In this document: piece after piece, positions 43,739 through 53,094 of the stretch
Layout: each line of letters begins with the position of its first letter
Position numbering within the stretch: the stretch's first letter is position 1
NCBI RefSeq assembly: GCF_003002065.1
Contig: NZ_PVZG01000009.1
Span: 124,001-188,000, forward strand
Origin: Pseudosporangium ferrugineum
GTDB lineage: Bacteria; Actinomycetota; Actinomycetes; Mycobacteriales; Micromonosporaceae
Length of the DNA stretch: 64,000 nucleotides
Reading direction: 5' to 3'
The notes under the pieces: model-generated
The model's database searches: none
Told to the model about the DNA's origin: nothing
The model's input: only the letters and a program-made list of their open reading frames with translations
Position numbers and translations under genes: made by a program

Positions 43739-43908
43739 TCAGTACTGCGGCAGGTGGTCCCCCGGCGAGGTCTGCAACAGCCACCCCAACGGCATCTGCG
43801 CCGCCCGCTCGTACGCTCCGTCGGCGCTGAGCCGATGCAACGTCACAGTCAGTGCGGGATCGCGTCCGACCGTCCAGTACTGCGGGATGCCGGCGGCGTT
43901 CCGCGGCG
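43739..43908 (-). pseudogene. 3' fragment of the Uma2 gene
   Basis: The last 55 or so codons of the Uma2 gene (AAGIPQYWTVGRDPALTVTL to the stop) are repeated with a few changes from 39766-39930. Between this and the upstream fragment, 43690-43735 matches the 39717-39765 spacer. Fragment order equals that of the source. The amino-terminal part is absent and the copy stops 30 nt before fadE. Confidence 0.88.
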
Positions 43909-43940
43909 GCGTGGAGCTACGCCGCCGCACGCCACGACGC

Positions 43941-45095
43941 TCAGCCCTTCAGGAGCTGCCTTGCCATCACGATGCGCTGGACCTGGTTCGTACCCTCGTA
44001 GATCTGGGTGATTTTGGCGTCGCGCATCATGCGTTCGACCGGGTAGTCGCGGGTGTAGCCGTAGCCGCCCAGGACCTGGACCGCGTCCGTGGTGATTTCC
44101 ATTGCCGCGTCCGAGGCGAAGCATTTTGCGGCCGCGCCGAAGTAGGTCAGGTCCGCGTCGCCGCGTTCGCTCTTGCCGGCTGCCACGTAGGTGAGTTGGC
44201 GGGCCGCTTCGAGTTTCATGCCCATGTCGGCGAGCATGAACTGGAGGCCCTGGAAGTCGGCGATGGGCTTGCCGAACTGCTTGCGGTCCTTGGCGTAGCC
44301 GAGGGCGTAGTCGAGGGCGCCCTGGGCGATGCCGACGGCCTGCGCCGCGATCGTCACGCGGGTGTGGTCGAGGGTCTTCATGGCGGTGGCGAAGCCCGTG
44401 CCCTCCGCGCCGATCATGCGGTCGAGGGGGAGCCGTACGTTGTCGAAGTAGACCTCTCGGGTGGGGCTGCCCTTGATGCCGAGTTTCTTCTCCGGCGCGC
44501 CGAAGGTGACGCCCTCGTCGGACTTCTCGACCACGAAGGCGGAGATGCCGCGGGAGCGGGCCGCCGGGTCGGTGACCGCGAAGACCGTGTAGTACTCCGA
44601 GACGCCGGCGTTGGTGATCCAGCGCTTGACGCCGTTGAGGACCCAGTAGTCGCCGTCGCGGACCGCGCGGGTGGTCATCGAGGCGGCGTCGCTGCCCGCT
44701 TCCGGCTCCGACAAACAGTACGAGAACATCGCCTCGCCCGCCGCGACCGGCGGGAGGTAGCGCTGCTTGAGTTCCTCGGAGCCGGACAGGATCAGGGGCA
44801 TCGTGCCGAGCTTGTTGACCGCCGGGATCAGCGACGAGCTGGCGCACACGCGGGCCACCTCCTCGATCACGATGGCGGTGGCGAGGGCGTCCGCGCCGGC
44901 GCCGCCGTACTCGGCCGGGATGTGCGGTGCGTGGAAGTCGGACGAGCGGAGGGCGTCGTACGACGCCTTCGGGAACTCGCCGGACTCGTCCGCCTCGGCC
45001 GCGTGCGGCGCCACCCGCGCCTCGCAGACCTCGCGTACGGCCGCACGGATCGTCTCGTGGTCCTCCGGCAGCTGGTAGACGTCGAAATCAGACAT
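43941..45095 (-). CDS. Acyl-CoA dehydrogenase (FadE25 type)
   Basis: 384 residues from the ATG at 45095. Signature blocks are SYCLSEPEAGSDAASMTT (FAD/substrate loop), RVTIAAQAVGIAQGALDYAL, GGYGYTRDYPVERMMRDA and the catalytic Glu in QIYEGTNQVQR. It oxidises acyl-CoA at the alpha-beta bond, passing electrons to ETF. Mycobacterial fadE25 lies just before purE-purK; here the same three genes are near one another but separated by ugd and two membrane genes. It borders the accessory island at its 3' end. Confidence 0.94.
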   Translation of the reverse strand: MSDFDVYQLPEDHETIRAAVREVCEARVAPHAAEADESGEFPKASYDALRSSDFHAPHIPAEYGGAGADALATAIVIEEVARVCASSSLIPAVNKLGTMPLILSGSEELKQRYLPPVAAGEAMFSYCLSEPEAGSDAASMTTRAVRDGDYWVLNGVKRWITNAGVSEYYTVFAVTDPAARSRGISAFVVEKSDEGVTFGAPEKKLGIKGSPTREVYFDNVRLPLDRMIGAEGTGFATAMKTLDHTRVTIAAQAVGIAQGALDYALGYAKDRKQFGKPIADFQGLQFMLADMGMKLEAARQLTYVAAGKSERGDADLTYFGAAAKCFASDAAMEITTDAVQVLGGYGYTRDYPVERMMRDAKITQIYEGTNQVQRIVMARQLLKG

Positions 45096-45272
45096 GGCTG
45101 TGGCCCCTTCTTCGTGCGGCTCCCGGGCACATGTTACCGGCGCGTAGGGTACGCGCACTATCCTCGCCCCGGACGGCGGTCGGACCGGATGTGCGACGCC
45201 GTGAGAAGGTGTCTGACACGTTCCCGGCGCCAGGTCCCCCTCCCTGCGCCCCGTGTGACTGGAGTTCACAGC

Positions 45273-46712
45273 GTGACCATCCCGTACCCGACCACCCAGA
45301 CCGTGCCCGCGTTTCCCGAGGTCGAGGTGCCTTCGGGCGCCCCGCGGCCGCGGCTGGCGTTCCTGGGCACGGGCTACCTCGGTGCGACGTACGCCATCTG
45401 TTTCGCCGAGCTCGGCTACGAGGTTCTGGGCTTCGACATCGACGAGCCGAAGATCGCCAAGCTGGCGGCCGGCCAGGTGCCGTTCCACGAGCCCGGGCTG
45501 GACGAGCTGCTGCGGGCGAACCTGGCGTCCGGGCGGCTGCGGTTCACGACCTCGTACGAGCAGGTCGCCGACTTCGCCGACGTGCATTTCATCTGCGTCG
45601 GCACCCCGCAGCGCGCCGACGGCATGGGCGCCGACCTCGCGTACGTGGAAGCCTCGGTGACGAATCTCGCCCGGCACCTGAAGCGCCGCGCCCTGATCGT
45701 CGGCAAGTCCACGGTCCCGGTCGGTACGGCCGAATGGGTCGAGCAGTTGGTGGCGAAGCACACCGATCCCGCGCTGGGCGTCGAGGTGGCCTGGTCGCCG
45801 GAGTTCCTCCAGGAGGGCTTCGCCGTCGAGGACGTGCTGCGCCCCAACCGCATCGTCGTCGGCGTCAAGACCGAGTGGGCGAACGGCATGCTGTACGCGG
45901 CCCACAAGGGCGTCTTCGACCTCGCCGCCACCGAGGAGCGCGAGGTGCCGCTGGTGGTGACCGACTTCGCCACCGCCGAGCTGGTGAAGGTCGCCGCGAA
46001 CGCGTTCCTCGCCACCAAGATCAGCTTCATCAACGCGATGGCCGAGGTGTGCGAGGTGGCCGGCGGCGACGTCACCCAGCTGGCCAAGGCGATCGGCTAC
46101 GACCCGCGGATCGGCAACCGCTTCCTCCAGGCCGGCGTCGGGTTCGGCGGCGGCTGCCTGCCCAAGGACATCCGCGCGTTCCAGGCCCGGGCGCAGGAGC
46201 TCGGCGCCGGGGAGGCGCTGCGCTTCCTGCACGAGGTCGACCTGATCAACCACCGGCGCCGCACCAAGGTGCTCCAGCTCGCGGCCGAGCTGCTCGGCCG
46301 CCGTTCCGGCCCGGCCGGCCCGGACCTGTCCGGCACCCGGATCGCCGTGCTCGGCGCCGCCTTCAAGCCCAATTCCGATGACGTACGCGACGCGCCCGCG
46401 CTCGCGGTCGCGGCGGGGCTGGCCAAGGCCGGTGCGGACGTACGCGTGTACGACCCGCAGGGCATGGAGAACGCGCGGGCGGTCCAGCCGGGGCTCGCGT
46501 ACGAGACCTCCATGACGGACGCGGTCGCTGGCGCCGAACTGGTGTGCGTACTCACAGAATGGGCGGAATTCCGCAACGCGGACCCGCAGGCGCTCGGCGA
46601 ACTCGCCGCCGGCAAGCGCGTCATCGACGGCAAGAACTGCCTGGACCCGGTCCTCTGGGCCCGCGCCGGCTGGCAGTATCGCGGCATGGGCCGCCCCGCA
46701 CCAGCCCTCTAA
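45273..46712 (+). CDS. UDP-glucose/GDP-mannose dehydrogenase family protein
   Basis: 479 residues from the GTG at 45273, with GGAG 9 nt before it. The Rossmann start is LAFLGTGYLGATYA. Substrate region KSTVPVGTAEWVE, Lys in TAELVKVAANAFLATKISFINA and the catalytic Cys in GFGGGCLPKDI (near residue 293) are present. It is probably UDP-glucose 6-dehydrogenase making UDP-glucuronate for surface glycans; GDP-mannose as substrate cannot be excluded. A strong terminator follows. Confidence 0.92.
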   Translation: MTIPYPTTQTVPAFPEVEVPSGAPRPRLAFLGTGYLGATYAICFAELGYEVLGFDIDEPKIAKLAAGQVPFHEPGLDELLRANLASGRLRFTTSYEQVADFADVHFICVGTPQRADGMGADLAYVEASVTNLARHLKRRALIVGKSTVPVGTAEWVEQLVAKHTDPALGVEVAWSPEFLQEGFAVEDVLRPNRIVVGVKTEWANGMLYAAHKGVFDLAATEEREVPLVVTDFATAELVKVAANAFLATKISFINAMAEVCEVAGGDVTQLAKAIGYDPRIGNRFLQAGVGFGGGCLPKDIRAFQARAQELGAGEALRFLHEVDLINHRRRTKVLQLAAELLGRRSGPAGPDLSGTRIAVLGAAFKPNSDDVRDAPALAVAAGLAKAGADVRVYDPQGMENARAVQPGLAYETSMTDAVAGAELVCVLTEWAEFRNADPQALGELAAGKRVIDGKNCLDPVLWARAGWQYRGMGRPAPAL

Positions 46713-46733
46713 AGCTTGACCGTTTTCCGGCCG

Positions 46734-46766
46734 CGGCCGCGAACCTGCCGGGTTCGCGGCCGTTTC
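46734..46766 (+). terminator. 12-bp stem terminator after the UDP-glucose dehydrogenase gene
   Basis: CGGCCGCGAACC at 46734-46745 pairs perfectly with 46751-46762 over a 5-nt loop, and TTT follows. It lies 22 nt after the stop codon. Confidence 0.85.
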
Positions 46767-46846
46767 CATTGATCTCGACCCGCTTGGGACTGTTCTAATG
46801 AGGTGTCGGGAGGGCATGCTTCGGTAGGGCGGGTCTAGGAGGTGCC

Positions 46847-49800
46847 GTGGCGCAGGCTGAGCAGCCGGACAGCTACGACGAGGAGTTGGCCCGCATCGAC
46901 GCGTCGATCGCGGAACTGAAGATCCGTGACATGGCGGCGGCGAAGGAACGCGGGAACATCGCCAGTGCCATCCAGGCCGCGCAGTTCCAGCGCGACATCC
47001 TGGCGCACGCCAACCAGCAGCGGAAACGTGCCGCCGCGAAGGTGCGCCGGGTGCGCCGGCGGCCCGCGGAGACGGCCGCGCCCGCCGAGGGACGGCCGTC
47101 GTGGTCTCCGCCCGGCAGCCCGTACACGGGGACGCCCGGCGTGGCGTCCGACGGTGCCACGCTGCTCGTCGACGATCCGCCGCCGACCGAGGACCCGGCG
47201 CCCCCGCCGCTGCCGCCGCGGCGCAGGGTCGCGCCGCTGCCGCCGGAGGAGCCACCGCCGCACGCCCCCGAGACGTCCTCGCAGTCGGTGCAGAACATCC
47301 TGCTGGGGCTCAGCGCCCTGGTCCTCGGCGTGGCGGCGGTCGTGTTCGCCGGCGCCGCCAGCAACGCGATCGGCCGGGCCTTCATCCTGGCCCTCGCCAC
47401 CCTGGTGGCGCTGGGGGCGGCGCCCGCGATCGCCCGCCGGGGCCTGACCTCGACGGGTGAGACGCTCGCCGCCGTCGGCCTCGTGCTGCTGCCGATGACC
47501 CTGTACGCGCTGCACGGCAGCCCCGCGCTCGGCGGCACGTCCGTCCCGGCGCCGGTCTTCCTCGGCGTCACGCTGCTCATCTCCGCCGCCGCGTCGTTCG
47601 TGTACGCGGGCATGACGAAGCTGGCCGCGCCCCGGTACGGCACCGTCGTCGCCGTGCAGCCGGTGCCGCCGCTGCTCGCGTACCCGATGATCGAGAGCCC
47701 GGCCGGATGGGCGGTCGCGCTGACCGCCGTGGCCGTGATCGACCTGCTGCTGCTCACCACGGTGATCCGCCAGGGCCGGCTGCTGCCGCGCTGGCCGGCG
47801 GGGCGGCCCGTGGCCGGCGACCGGGAGTCGCTGGCCGAGGCGGACGCCCGCGACATCGGCGCCCGCGACTTCGAGACCCGCCACGATCCCGCCGATCCGG
47901 GGTCCTACGACCCGGCCGCGCTCGCGGACCCGGCCGACCCGGCCGCCGCCGACGCCGCGTACGGCCTGCCGGACCGCCCCGAGTCCCGGCCCGAGGAACC
48001 CGACCTGATCATCGACGGGCTGACCGGCCGCCGCCGCTGGCGCTGGCTGCCGACCCGCATCTTCCCCGGCCCGCGCCCGGCCGGCGCGCCGCCCGCGGGC
48101 TCGGTGCCGCTCGCGCCGCCCGCCACCCCGCCGTCCGCGGGCTGGCTGCGGCAGCTGACCTTCGGCCTGCTGTGCCTGGCCGCGGCCGGGGCCCTGGTGT
48201 ACGCGGGAGCCGGCCTGATCGGCGCGGACGCGATGGCTGACGCCGTACGGTCGGGTCTGATTTTGATCGTGGCGGCCCTGACCGCCTCGGCCGCCGCCCG
48301 GCTGGTCGACCAGATCCCGGCGCGCAACATCGCCGGGGCCGTGCTGACGCTCGCGGTCATCGGCGCGTGCGCCCGCATCGCCGACGTCGCCTCGCCGTCC
48401 TGGACCCTCGCCGCCGCGGCCGCCGCCGTCGCGGTCACCGGCGCCGCCGTGCTGTCCCTGCCCGACGAGGTGCGCCGGGGCCCGCAGTACGCGTCGGCCG
48501 CGGCGCTCACCCTCATCGGCCTGTTCGTGGCGGTCGACGCCCTGCGTGCGGCGCTCGCCCCGGTGCAGGCCGCGCGCCCGATCTGGAACGCCGACACCGC
48601 CGCGTACGCGGGCAGGATCTCGGCCGCCGCGGGCGGCTCCGGCTGGCTGCTGGCCCTGAGCGCGCTGCTGCTGACCGTCGCCGCGGCGCTCGCCCTGCCC
48701 GCCGAGTACCGCCGCGAGGGTGCCGTCACCGGCGTCGCCCTGACCGCGCTGGCCGTGCCCGCCTCCCTGGGTCTGCCCTGGTCGGAGGCGCCCTGGCCGC
48801 TGGTCGTCGCGGCGATCGGCATCGGCGCGGCGGGCCTGATGGCGCCGACCCGGCGGGTCGCGATCGCGCACCTCGCCGCGGCCGGGGTGGTCGGCCTGTT
48901 CGGCTTCGGCGCCGCGCTCAGCGCGTCGTGGCTGACGGCCGCGGTCCTGACCGCGCTGGCCGGCGCGGGCGTGATGGTCGCGGTCGCGGCCCGGCAGATT
49001 CCGGTACGCCTGTACGCCTGGCTGATCGGCGACTGGGCCTCCGGGGCGGCCGCCCTCGCCATCCCGGGTGCCGTGGTGACCGCGATGCTGGCCGTCAACG
49101 ACCCGGGCGGCGGTCCCCCGCCGACCGAGGACGTCACGGTTCCGGCGCTGGCGCTGGGCTTCCTCGCCGTGGCCGGCACCCTCACGTACGCGGCGGTCTT
49201 CCAGGTGGCGCGCCGCGAGGTGAGCCTGCCGATGACGGCCGGGGCCGGGCTCGGCGCGATCGCGCTGGCGCTCGCCGCCCTGCTCTCCCCCGGTGCCACC
49301 GCGGCGGACATCTGGGTCGGCGCGCTCCTGCTCGTCGCCGCCGGCCTGCTGTTCTTCGCCAAGTCGCTGGACAACGGCCGCCGCGCCGACCGGATGCTCG
49401 ACGGGCCGGACATCGCCGCCGCCGCGGCCACCGTGGCGGTCTGCGGCGCGCTGGCCCGGGTCGCCGCGCTCGCCTTCCCGGAGGCGCCGCTCGCCGTGGG
49501 GGCGATCGTGGTGCTGATCGTGGCGTTCGGCGTACGGTCGCTGCCCGAGGACTGGCGCCGCGGCCCGGTCCGCGGCGTGGGCCTGGCCGGCCTGGTCGTC
49601 GGCGGCATCGCCGGTTGGCAGGCCCTGGTGTACGCCGCCCGCATCGTCGCCGCCCCGGGCCCGATCTGGGCGTCGGACGTCAGCGGCTACCCGTCCACCG
49701 CCCCGCCCGGCGGCTGGCAGGCCCCGTTCGCCCTGCTCATCATCGCCGTCGCCGCGTCCGCGGCCCTGCCCCGCCCGGCGAAGTACGACGTGAGCGCGAT

Positions 49801-51988
49801 CTGCGTCGCGCTGGCCACGATCGGGGCGCCGGCCGCCTTCGGCCTGCCCTGGTGGTCGCCCCTGCTGATCGGGGGCGCGGTCACCCTCGGGTACGGCATC
49901 GCCGCCGTCGCCGCCACCGACCCGCGCGCCGCCCTGTCCCGCGCCGGCGTGGCCGCCGTGGTGGCGCTGCACGCGGCCGGCGCGGGCCTGGTCCGCCCCT
50001 GGTCGACGGCGCTCGCGCTGGGCCTGATCGTGCTGACCGGCGTCCTGGTGGCCTGGCTGGCCCGCGCCGACCTCACCCCGGCCGTCCGCGAGGGCTGGGC
50101 CGAGCGCGCGGAGACCGACGAGGTCGTCGCGTACGCCCTGGACGACACGGGGATGCCCCGGCACCGCGCCCAGATCGGTGGCGCGGCGACCATGGCCGCC
50201 CTGCTCGCCGCCCCCGGCGTGCTCGCCGCGATCGCCGCCGACCAGGGCCGTACGGCGCAGGTGGTGCTGACCGCCGCGCTGGCCGGCTCGAGCCTCATGC
50301 TGGCGCTGCTCGCGGTGGCCGGCCGTGCGGTGCCGCAGTACCTGCCGTGGGCCACGGTCGGCCTGGTCGGCGGCGCCACGATCACCGCTCTGGCGTCCGT
50401 GCCCAGCGACTACCCGACCGCCCTGTACGCCGCCGCGGCCGCGTTGCTGGGGGTGGTCGCGGAGCTGCTGCGCGGCGCGATCCCGGCGCCGGGGCTGACG
50501 CTCGCGCCCCCGCACACCTGGCGGGAGCCGCGCTTCACCGGCCAGCGCCGGTCCCGGCTGCGCCCGAGCGGCCTCCGCGGACGCTGGCTGGTCGACCCGG
50601 CCACCGGCGCGGTCGTCGTCGCGGCCCTGCCCACGGTCCTGGCGCTGGTCTCCATCGCCCCGGCCCTGCGCGCGGCCCTGTTCGACCCGATGAACCAGTT
50701 GCGCGCGATCTGGGACGGGCCCGTCGAGGCGCTGACCCACCCGGCCTCCGGCAGCGTCGACGGCACCAGCGTGCTCGCCACGGTGCTGCTGACGGTGGCC
50801 GCCGCGCTCGCCGCCCTCGGGTTCGGCGGCAAGCCGGCTGAGGCCGTACCCGTCATCCTGCCCGGTCTTGCGATCACCCTGCTGATCGCGCCCATCGCGC
50901 TGGACGCCCGCTGGCCCGCGTCGACGTCGGCAGCGCTGGTGGTGTTCACGATCGCCATGCTCGGCCTGGCGCTGACCCCGCCGCCGGTCGCGACCCGGGC
51001 GACGCTGCTGCGCTACACCCGCACCATCGTGTTCATCATCGGCCTGCTCGCCGGCAACGCGGGCCTCGCCGGCAGCCTCGCCACCCAGCAGCTGACGCTG
51101 TTCACCCTGGGCAGCGCCATCGGCGTCGGCCTGGTCGCGGCGGTCGCCGGCAAGAGCCGCCACGCCCGCATCCTGGGCTGGCTCTTCACCGCGGTGATGG
51201 GCCAGTTCTTCGTCCTCACGGTCGCCCTGGTCGCCGGCCTCACCCCGGAATGGGCGGCGTTCGGCGTCCTCGCGGTCGGGGCGGCGCTGCTCGTCCTCGA
51301 AGCCGCGCTCCCCCGCCTCGGCCTGCCCGAGTACCGCCTGGAAGCGACCACGGTCGAATGGAGCGGGTACGCATCCGCGCTGCTCGCGGGCGCCCTCGCC
51401 TACAACTCCCCGGCGCACCTCGCGGCCCTGCTGGCGGCGTGGGGCGCGGTCCTCGGCCTGGCCGCCACCCGCCCCGGCCGTACGCCCCAGCAGCGCCGCA
51501 ACCTGTTCTGGCTGGCGGTCGGCTTCGAGATCATCGGCATCTGGCTCTTCGTGGCCCTCGCGGACGTGGCCCTGCCGGAGGCGTACACCCTGCCGTTCGC
51601 GGCCCTGGCCCTGCTGGTCGGCGTCCTCGAGGCCCGCCAGCGCCCCGACCTGAGCAGCTGGGCCGCGTACGGCCCGGCCCTCCTGGCAGCCTTCGTCCCG
51701 ACGACGGGCCTGGTCATCGCCACGGAAGCGGGCGACCTGCGCGAACTGCTCCTCCTCCTCGGCGCCGTCGCCACCCTGATCGTCGGCTCCCGCCTCCAGC
51801 AACAGGCCCCGGTCGTGATCGGCGCCGCGGCCACCGCGGTGGCAACGATCCACTTCGCCACCACCCTGGTCGGCCCCTGGCTGGTCCTGGTCCCAGTCGG
51901 CGTGATCCTCCTCTTCCTGGGAGCAACCAACGAAAACCGCCGCCGCACCCAGGAACGCCTGAGAGGCGCCCTCGTCCGCATGCGCTGA
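46847..51988 (+). CDS. Giant polytopic membrane protein (SCO7613 C-terminal domain type)
   Basis: 1713 residues from a GTG with AGGAGG before it. Residues 1-70 look like a short zinc-less coiled-coil (DEELARIDASIAELKIRDMAAAKERG), 75-140 are Pro-rich, and the rest is a series of dozens of Ala/Leu/Gly-rich transmembrane helices. These are interrupted by a cytoplasmic loop at about 325-415. The layout matches the SCO7613 C-terminal domain proteins of actinomycetes. No catalytic motif is visible. The function is unknown; transport, scaffolding or envelope stress roles are all possible. Base composition equals that of the core genes. Confidence 0.85.
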   Translation: MAQAEQPDSYDEELARIDASIAELKIRDMAAAKERGNIASAIQAAQFQRDILAHANQQRKRAAAKVRRVRRRPAETAAPAEGRPSWSPPGSPYTGTPGVASDGATLLVDDPPPTEDPAPPPLPPRRRVAPLPPEEPPPHAPETSSQSVQNILLGLSALVLGVAAVVFAGAASNAIGRAFILALATLVALGAAPAIARRGLTSTGETLAAVGLVLLPMTLYALHGSPALGGTSVPAPVFLGVTLLISAAASFVYAGMTKLAAPRYGTVVAVQPVPPLLAYPMIESPAGWAVALTAVAVIDLLLLTTVIRQGRLLPRWPAGRPVAGDRESLAEADARDIGARDFETRHDPADPGSYDPAALADPADPAAADAAYGLPDRPESRPEEPDLIIDGLTGRRRWRWLPTRIFPGPRPAGAPPAGSVPLAPPATPPSAGWLRQLTFGLLCLAAAGALVYAGAGLIGADAMADAVRSGLILIVAALTASAAARLVDQIPARNIAGAVLTLAVIGACARIADVASPSWTLAAAAAAVAVTGAAVLSLPDEVRRGPQYASAAALTLIGLFVAVDALRAALAPVQAARPIWNADTAAYAGRISAAAGGSGWLLALSALLLTVAAALALPAEYRREGAVTGVALTALAVPASLGLPWSEAPWPLVVAAIGIGAAGLMAPTRRVAIAHLAAAGVVGLFGFGAALSASWLTAAVLTALAGAGVMVAVAARQIPVRLYAWLIGDWASGAAALAIPGAVVTAMLAVNDPGGGPPPTEDVTVPALALGFLAVAGTLTYAAVFQVARREVSLPMTAGAGLGAIALALAALLSPGATAADIWVGALLLVAAGLLFFAKSLDNGRRADRMLDGPDIAAAAATVAVCGALARVAALAFPEAPLAVGAIVVLIVAFGVRSLPEDWRRGPVRGVGLAGLVVGGIAGWQALVYAARIVAAPGPIWASDVSGYPSTAPPGGWQAPFALLIIAVAASAALPRPAKYDVSAICVALATIGAPAAFGLPWWSPLLIGGAVTLGYGIAAVAATDPRAALSRAGVAAVVALHAAGAGLVRPWSTALALGLIVLTGVLVAWLARADLTPAVREGWAERAETDEVVAYALDDTGMPRHRAQIGGAATMAALLAAPGVLAAIAADQGRTAQVVLTAALAGSSLMLALLAVAGRAVPQYLPWATVGLVGGATITALASVPSDYPTALYAAAAALLGVVAELLRGAIPAPGLTLAPPHTWREPRFTGQRRSRLRPSGLRGRWLVDPATGAVVVAALPTVLALVSIAPALRAALFDPMNQLRAIWDGPVEALTHPASGSVDGTSVLATVLLTVAAALAALGFGGKPAEAVPVILPGLAITLLIAPIALDARWPASTSAALVVFTIAMLGLALTPPPVATRATLLRYTRTIVFIIGLLAGNAGLAGSLATQQLTLFTLGSAIGVGLVAAVAGKSRHARILGWLFTAVMGQFFVLTVALVAGLTPEWAAFGVLAVGAALLVLEAALPRLGLPEYRLEATTVEWSGYASALLAGALAYNSPAHLAALLAAWGAVLGLAATRPGRTPQQRRNLFWLAVGFEIIGIWLFVALADVALPEAYTLPFAALALLVGVLEARQRPDLSSWAAYGPALLAAFVPTTGLVIATEAGDLRELLLLLGAVATLIVGSRLQQQAPVVIGAAATAVATIHFATTLVGPWLVLVPVGVILLFLGATNENRRRTQERLRGALVRMR

Positions 51989-52022
51989 CAGCAGACGTCA
52001 CCGCCAGGCAGGGCCGAAGCCG

Positions 52023-52577
52023 ATGACATTCCGCCGCCACGCCACCGCAGCCCTCTCCCGCTGGCGACTCGCCGCCCTGACATCGGCCATAGCCGCCGGC
52101 ACCGCCACGGTCATCTACTCACCGCTGCTCCTCTACCGGCTGCTCGGCACATCCTGGCCGTGGAAGAACCTGGCGGACGTCGGCCAGGCCTACGGCGGCG
52201 CGTCGGCCCTGCTCTCCGGGGCAGCCCTCTGCGGGTTAGGCGAGATCGGCGAGGGTGTGCTTCGAGGCCTCATCGCCCGAATGTTCCGGAATCCCACGGC
52301 CTGGCAATGGTGGGACGAGGTCCACACCACCTGGATCACCGTCAAAGGGCGCCGCCGGCGTCGTTTCCTGCGGATCGTGGACGAGCAGTGGGCCAGGGCG
52401 GAACCCGGCCTCGCGTCGGACCCCGCCGCCGAGATCGCGCCCGTGCGGAAACAACCCGCTCTCAGACAGTTCGCTTGGGTGGGTCTGTCCGGGCTGGCGA
52501 TCGGCGCGGGGATCGCGGTGTTCCTACAGAAGCGGCAGAACCTCGGCCGGCAGGCGCAACATCCCGGCCGGCCCTGA
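52023..52577 (+). CDS. Small membrane protein, possibly DUF6082-like
   Basis: 184 residues. Two hydrophobic helices lie at about 15-40 and 58-75 (VGQAYGGASALLSGAALCGL) and one near the end (GLSGLAIGAGIAVFL). The segment with YGGASALLS and the following NPTAWQWWDEVHTTW loosely resemble DUF6082 proteins, but the match is only partial. It starts 34 nt after the giant membrane gene and may be co-transcribed. It contains an aromatic WQWWDEV patch and a basic KGRRRRRFL run. No function can be assigned. Confidence 0.65.
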   Translation: MTFRRHATAALSRWRLAALTSAIAAGTATVIYSPLLLYRLLGTSWPWKNLADVGQAYGGASALLSGAALCGLGEIGEGVLRGLIARMFRNPTAWQWWDEVHTTWITVKGRRRRRFLRIVDEQWARAEPGLASDPAAEIAPVRKQPALRQFAWVGLSGLAIGAGIAVFLQKRQNLGRQAQHPGRP

Positions 52578-52593
52578 CGTTGCCTCGCCCTAG

Positions 52594-53094
52594 CTAGCCC
52601 AGCAGTCGCTGGCGGAGGGCCTCGTCCTTCTCGGCCACGATCTGTTCGAGGTTGGTCTGGAAGGCCTGCATGCGCTTCAGCAGGACCGGGTCCGACGCCG
52701 CCAGGATGCGGACCGCGAGCAGGCCGGCGTTGCGGGCGCCGCCGATCGAGACCGTCGCGACCGGTACGCCGGCCGGCATCTGGACGATCGAGAGCAGGGA
52801 GTCCATGCCGTCGAGGTATTTGAGGGGCACCGGGACGCCGATGACCGGGAGGGGGGTGAGCGCCGCGACCATGCCGGGGAGGTGGGCCGCTCCGCCGGCG
52901 CCGGTGATGATGACCTTGAGGCCGCGGTCGGCTGCCGAGGTGGCGTAGTCGACCATTTTCTGCACCGTGCGGTGGGCCGAGACGACTCCGACCTCGAAAG
53001 GTACCTCGAATTCGGCGAGGGCCAGGGCCGCCGCCTCCATCGTGGACCAGTCCGAGTCGCTGCCCATGATCACGCCGACCGAGGGTGCCATCAT
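52594..53094 (-). CDS. purE: N5-carboxyaminoimidazole ribonucleotide mutase
   Basis: 166 residues. It moves the carboxylate of N5-CAIR to give CAIR in purine synthesis. The class I signature is VGVIMGSDSDWSTM, SAHRTVQKMVDY and the glycine-rich ITGAGGAAHLPGM, with LPVIGVPV following. Two adjacent ATG codons exist (53094 and 53091); the first overlaps the purK stop as ATGA. PurK, its partner, is encoded immediately upstream. Confidence 0.95.
   Translation of the reverse strand: MMAPSVGVIMGSDSDWSTMEAAALALAEFEVPFEVGVVSAHRTVQKMVDYATSAADRGLKVIITGAGGAAHLPGMVAALTPLPVIGVPVPLKYLDGMDSLLSIVQMPAGVPVATVSIGGARNAGLLAVRILAASDPVLLKRMQAFQTNLEQIVAEKDEALRQRLLG

Noticed and set aside
43941..47255. 1104-codon frame joining fadE with upstream sequence
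   Set aside because: Acyl-CoA dehydrogenase begins at the ATG at 45095; the upstream part is antisense to ugd.
46835..51853. 1672-codon minus-strand frame opposite the giant membrane gene
   Set aside because: The translation is Gly/Arg/Asp/Gln repeats without any fold; the plus strand has a ribosome binding site and clear membrane helices.
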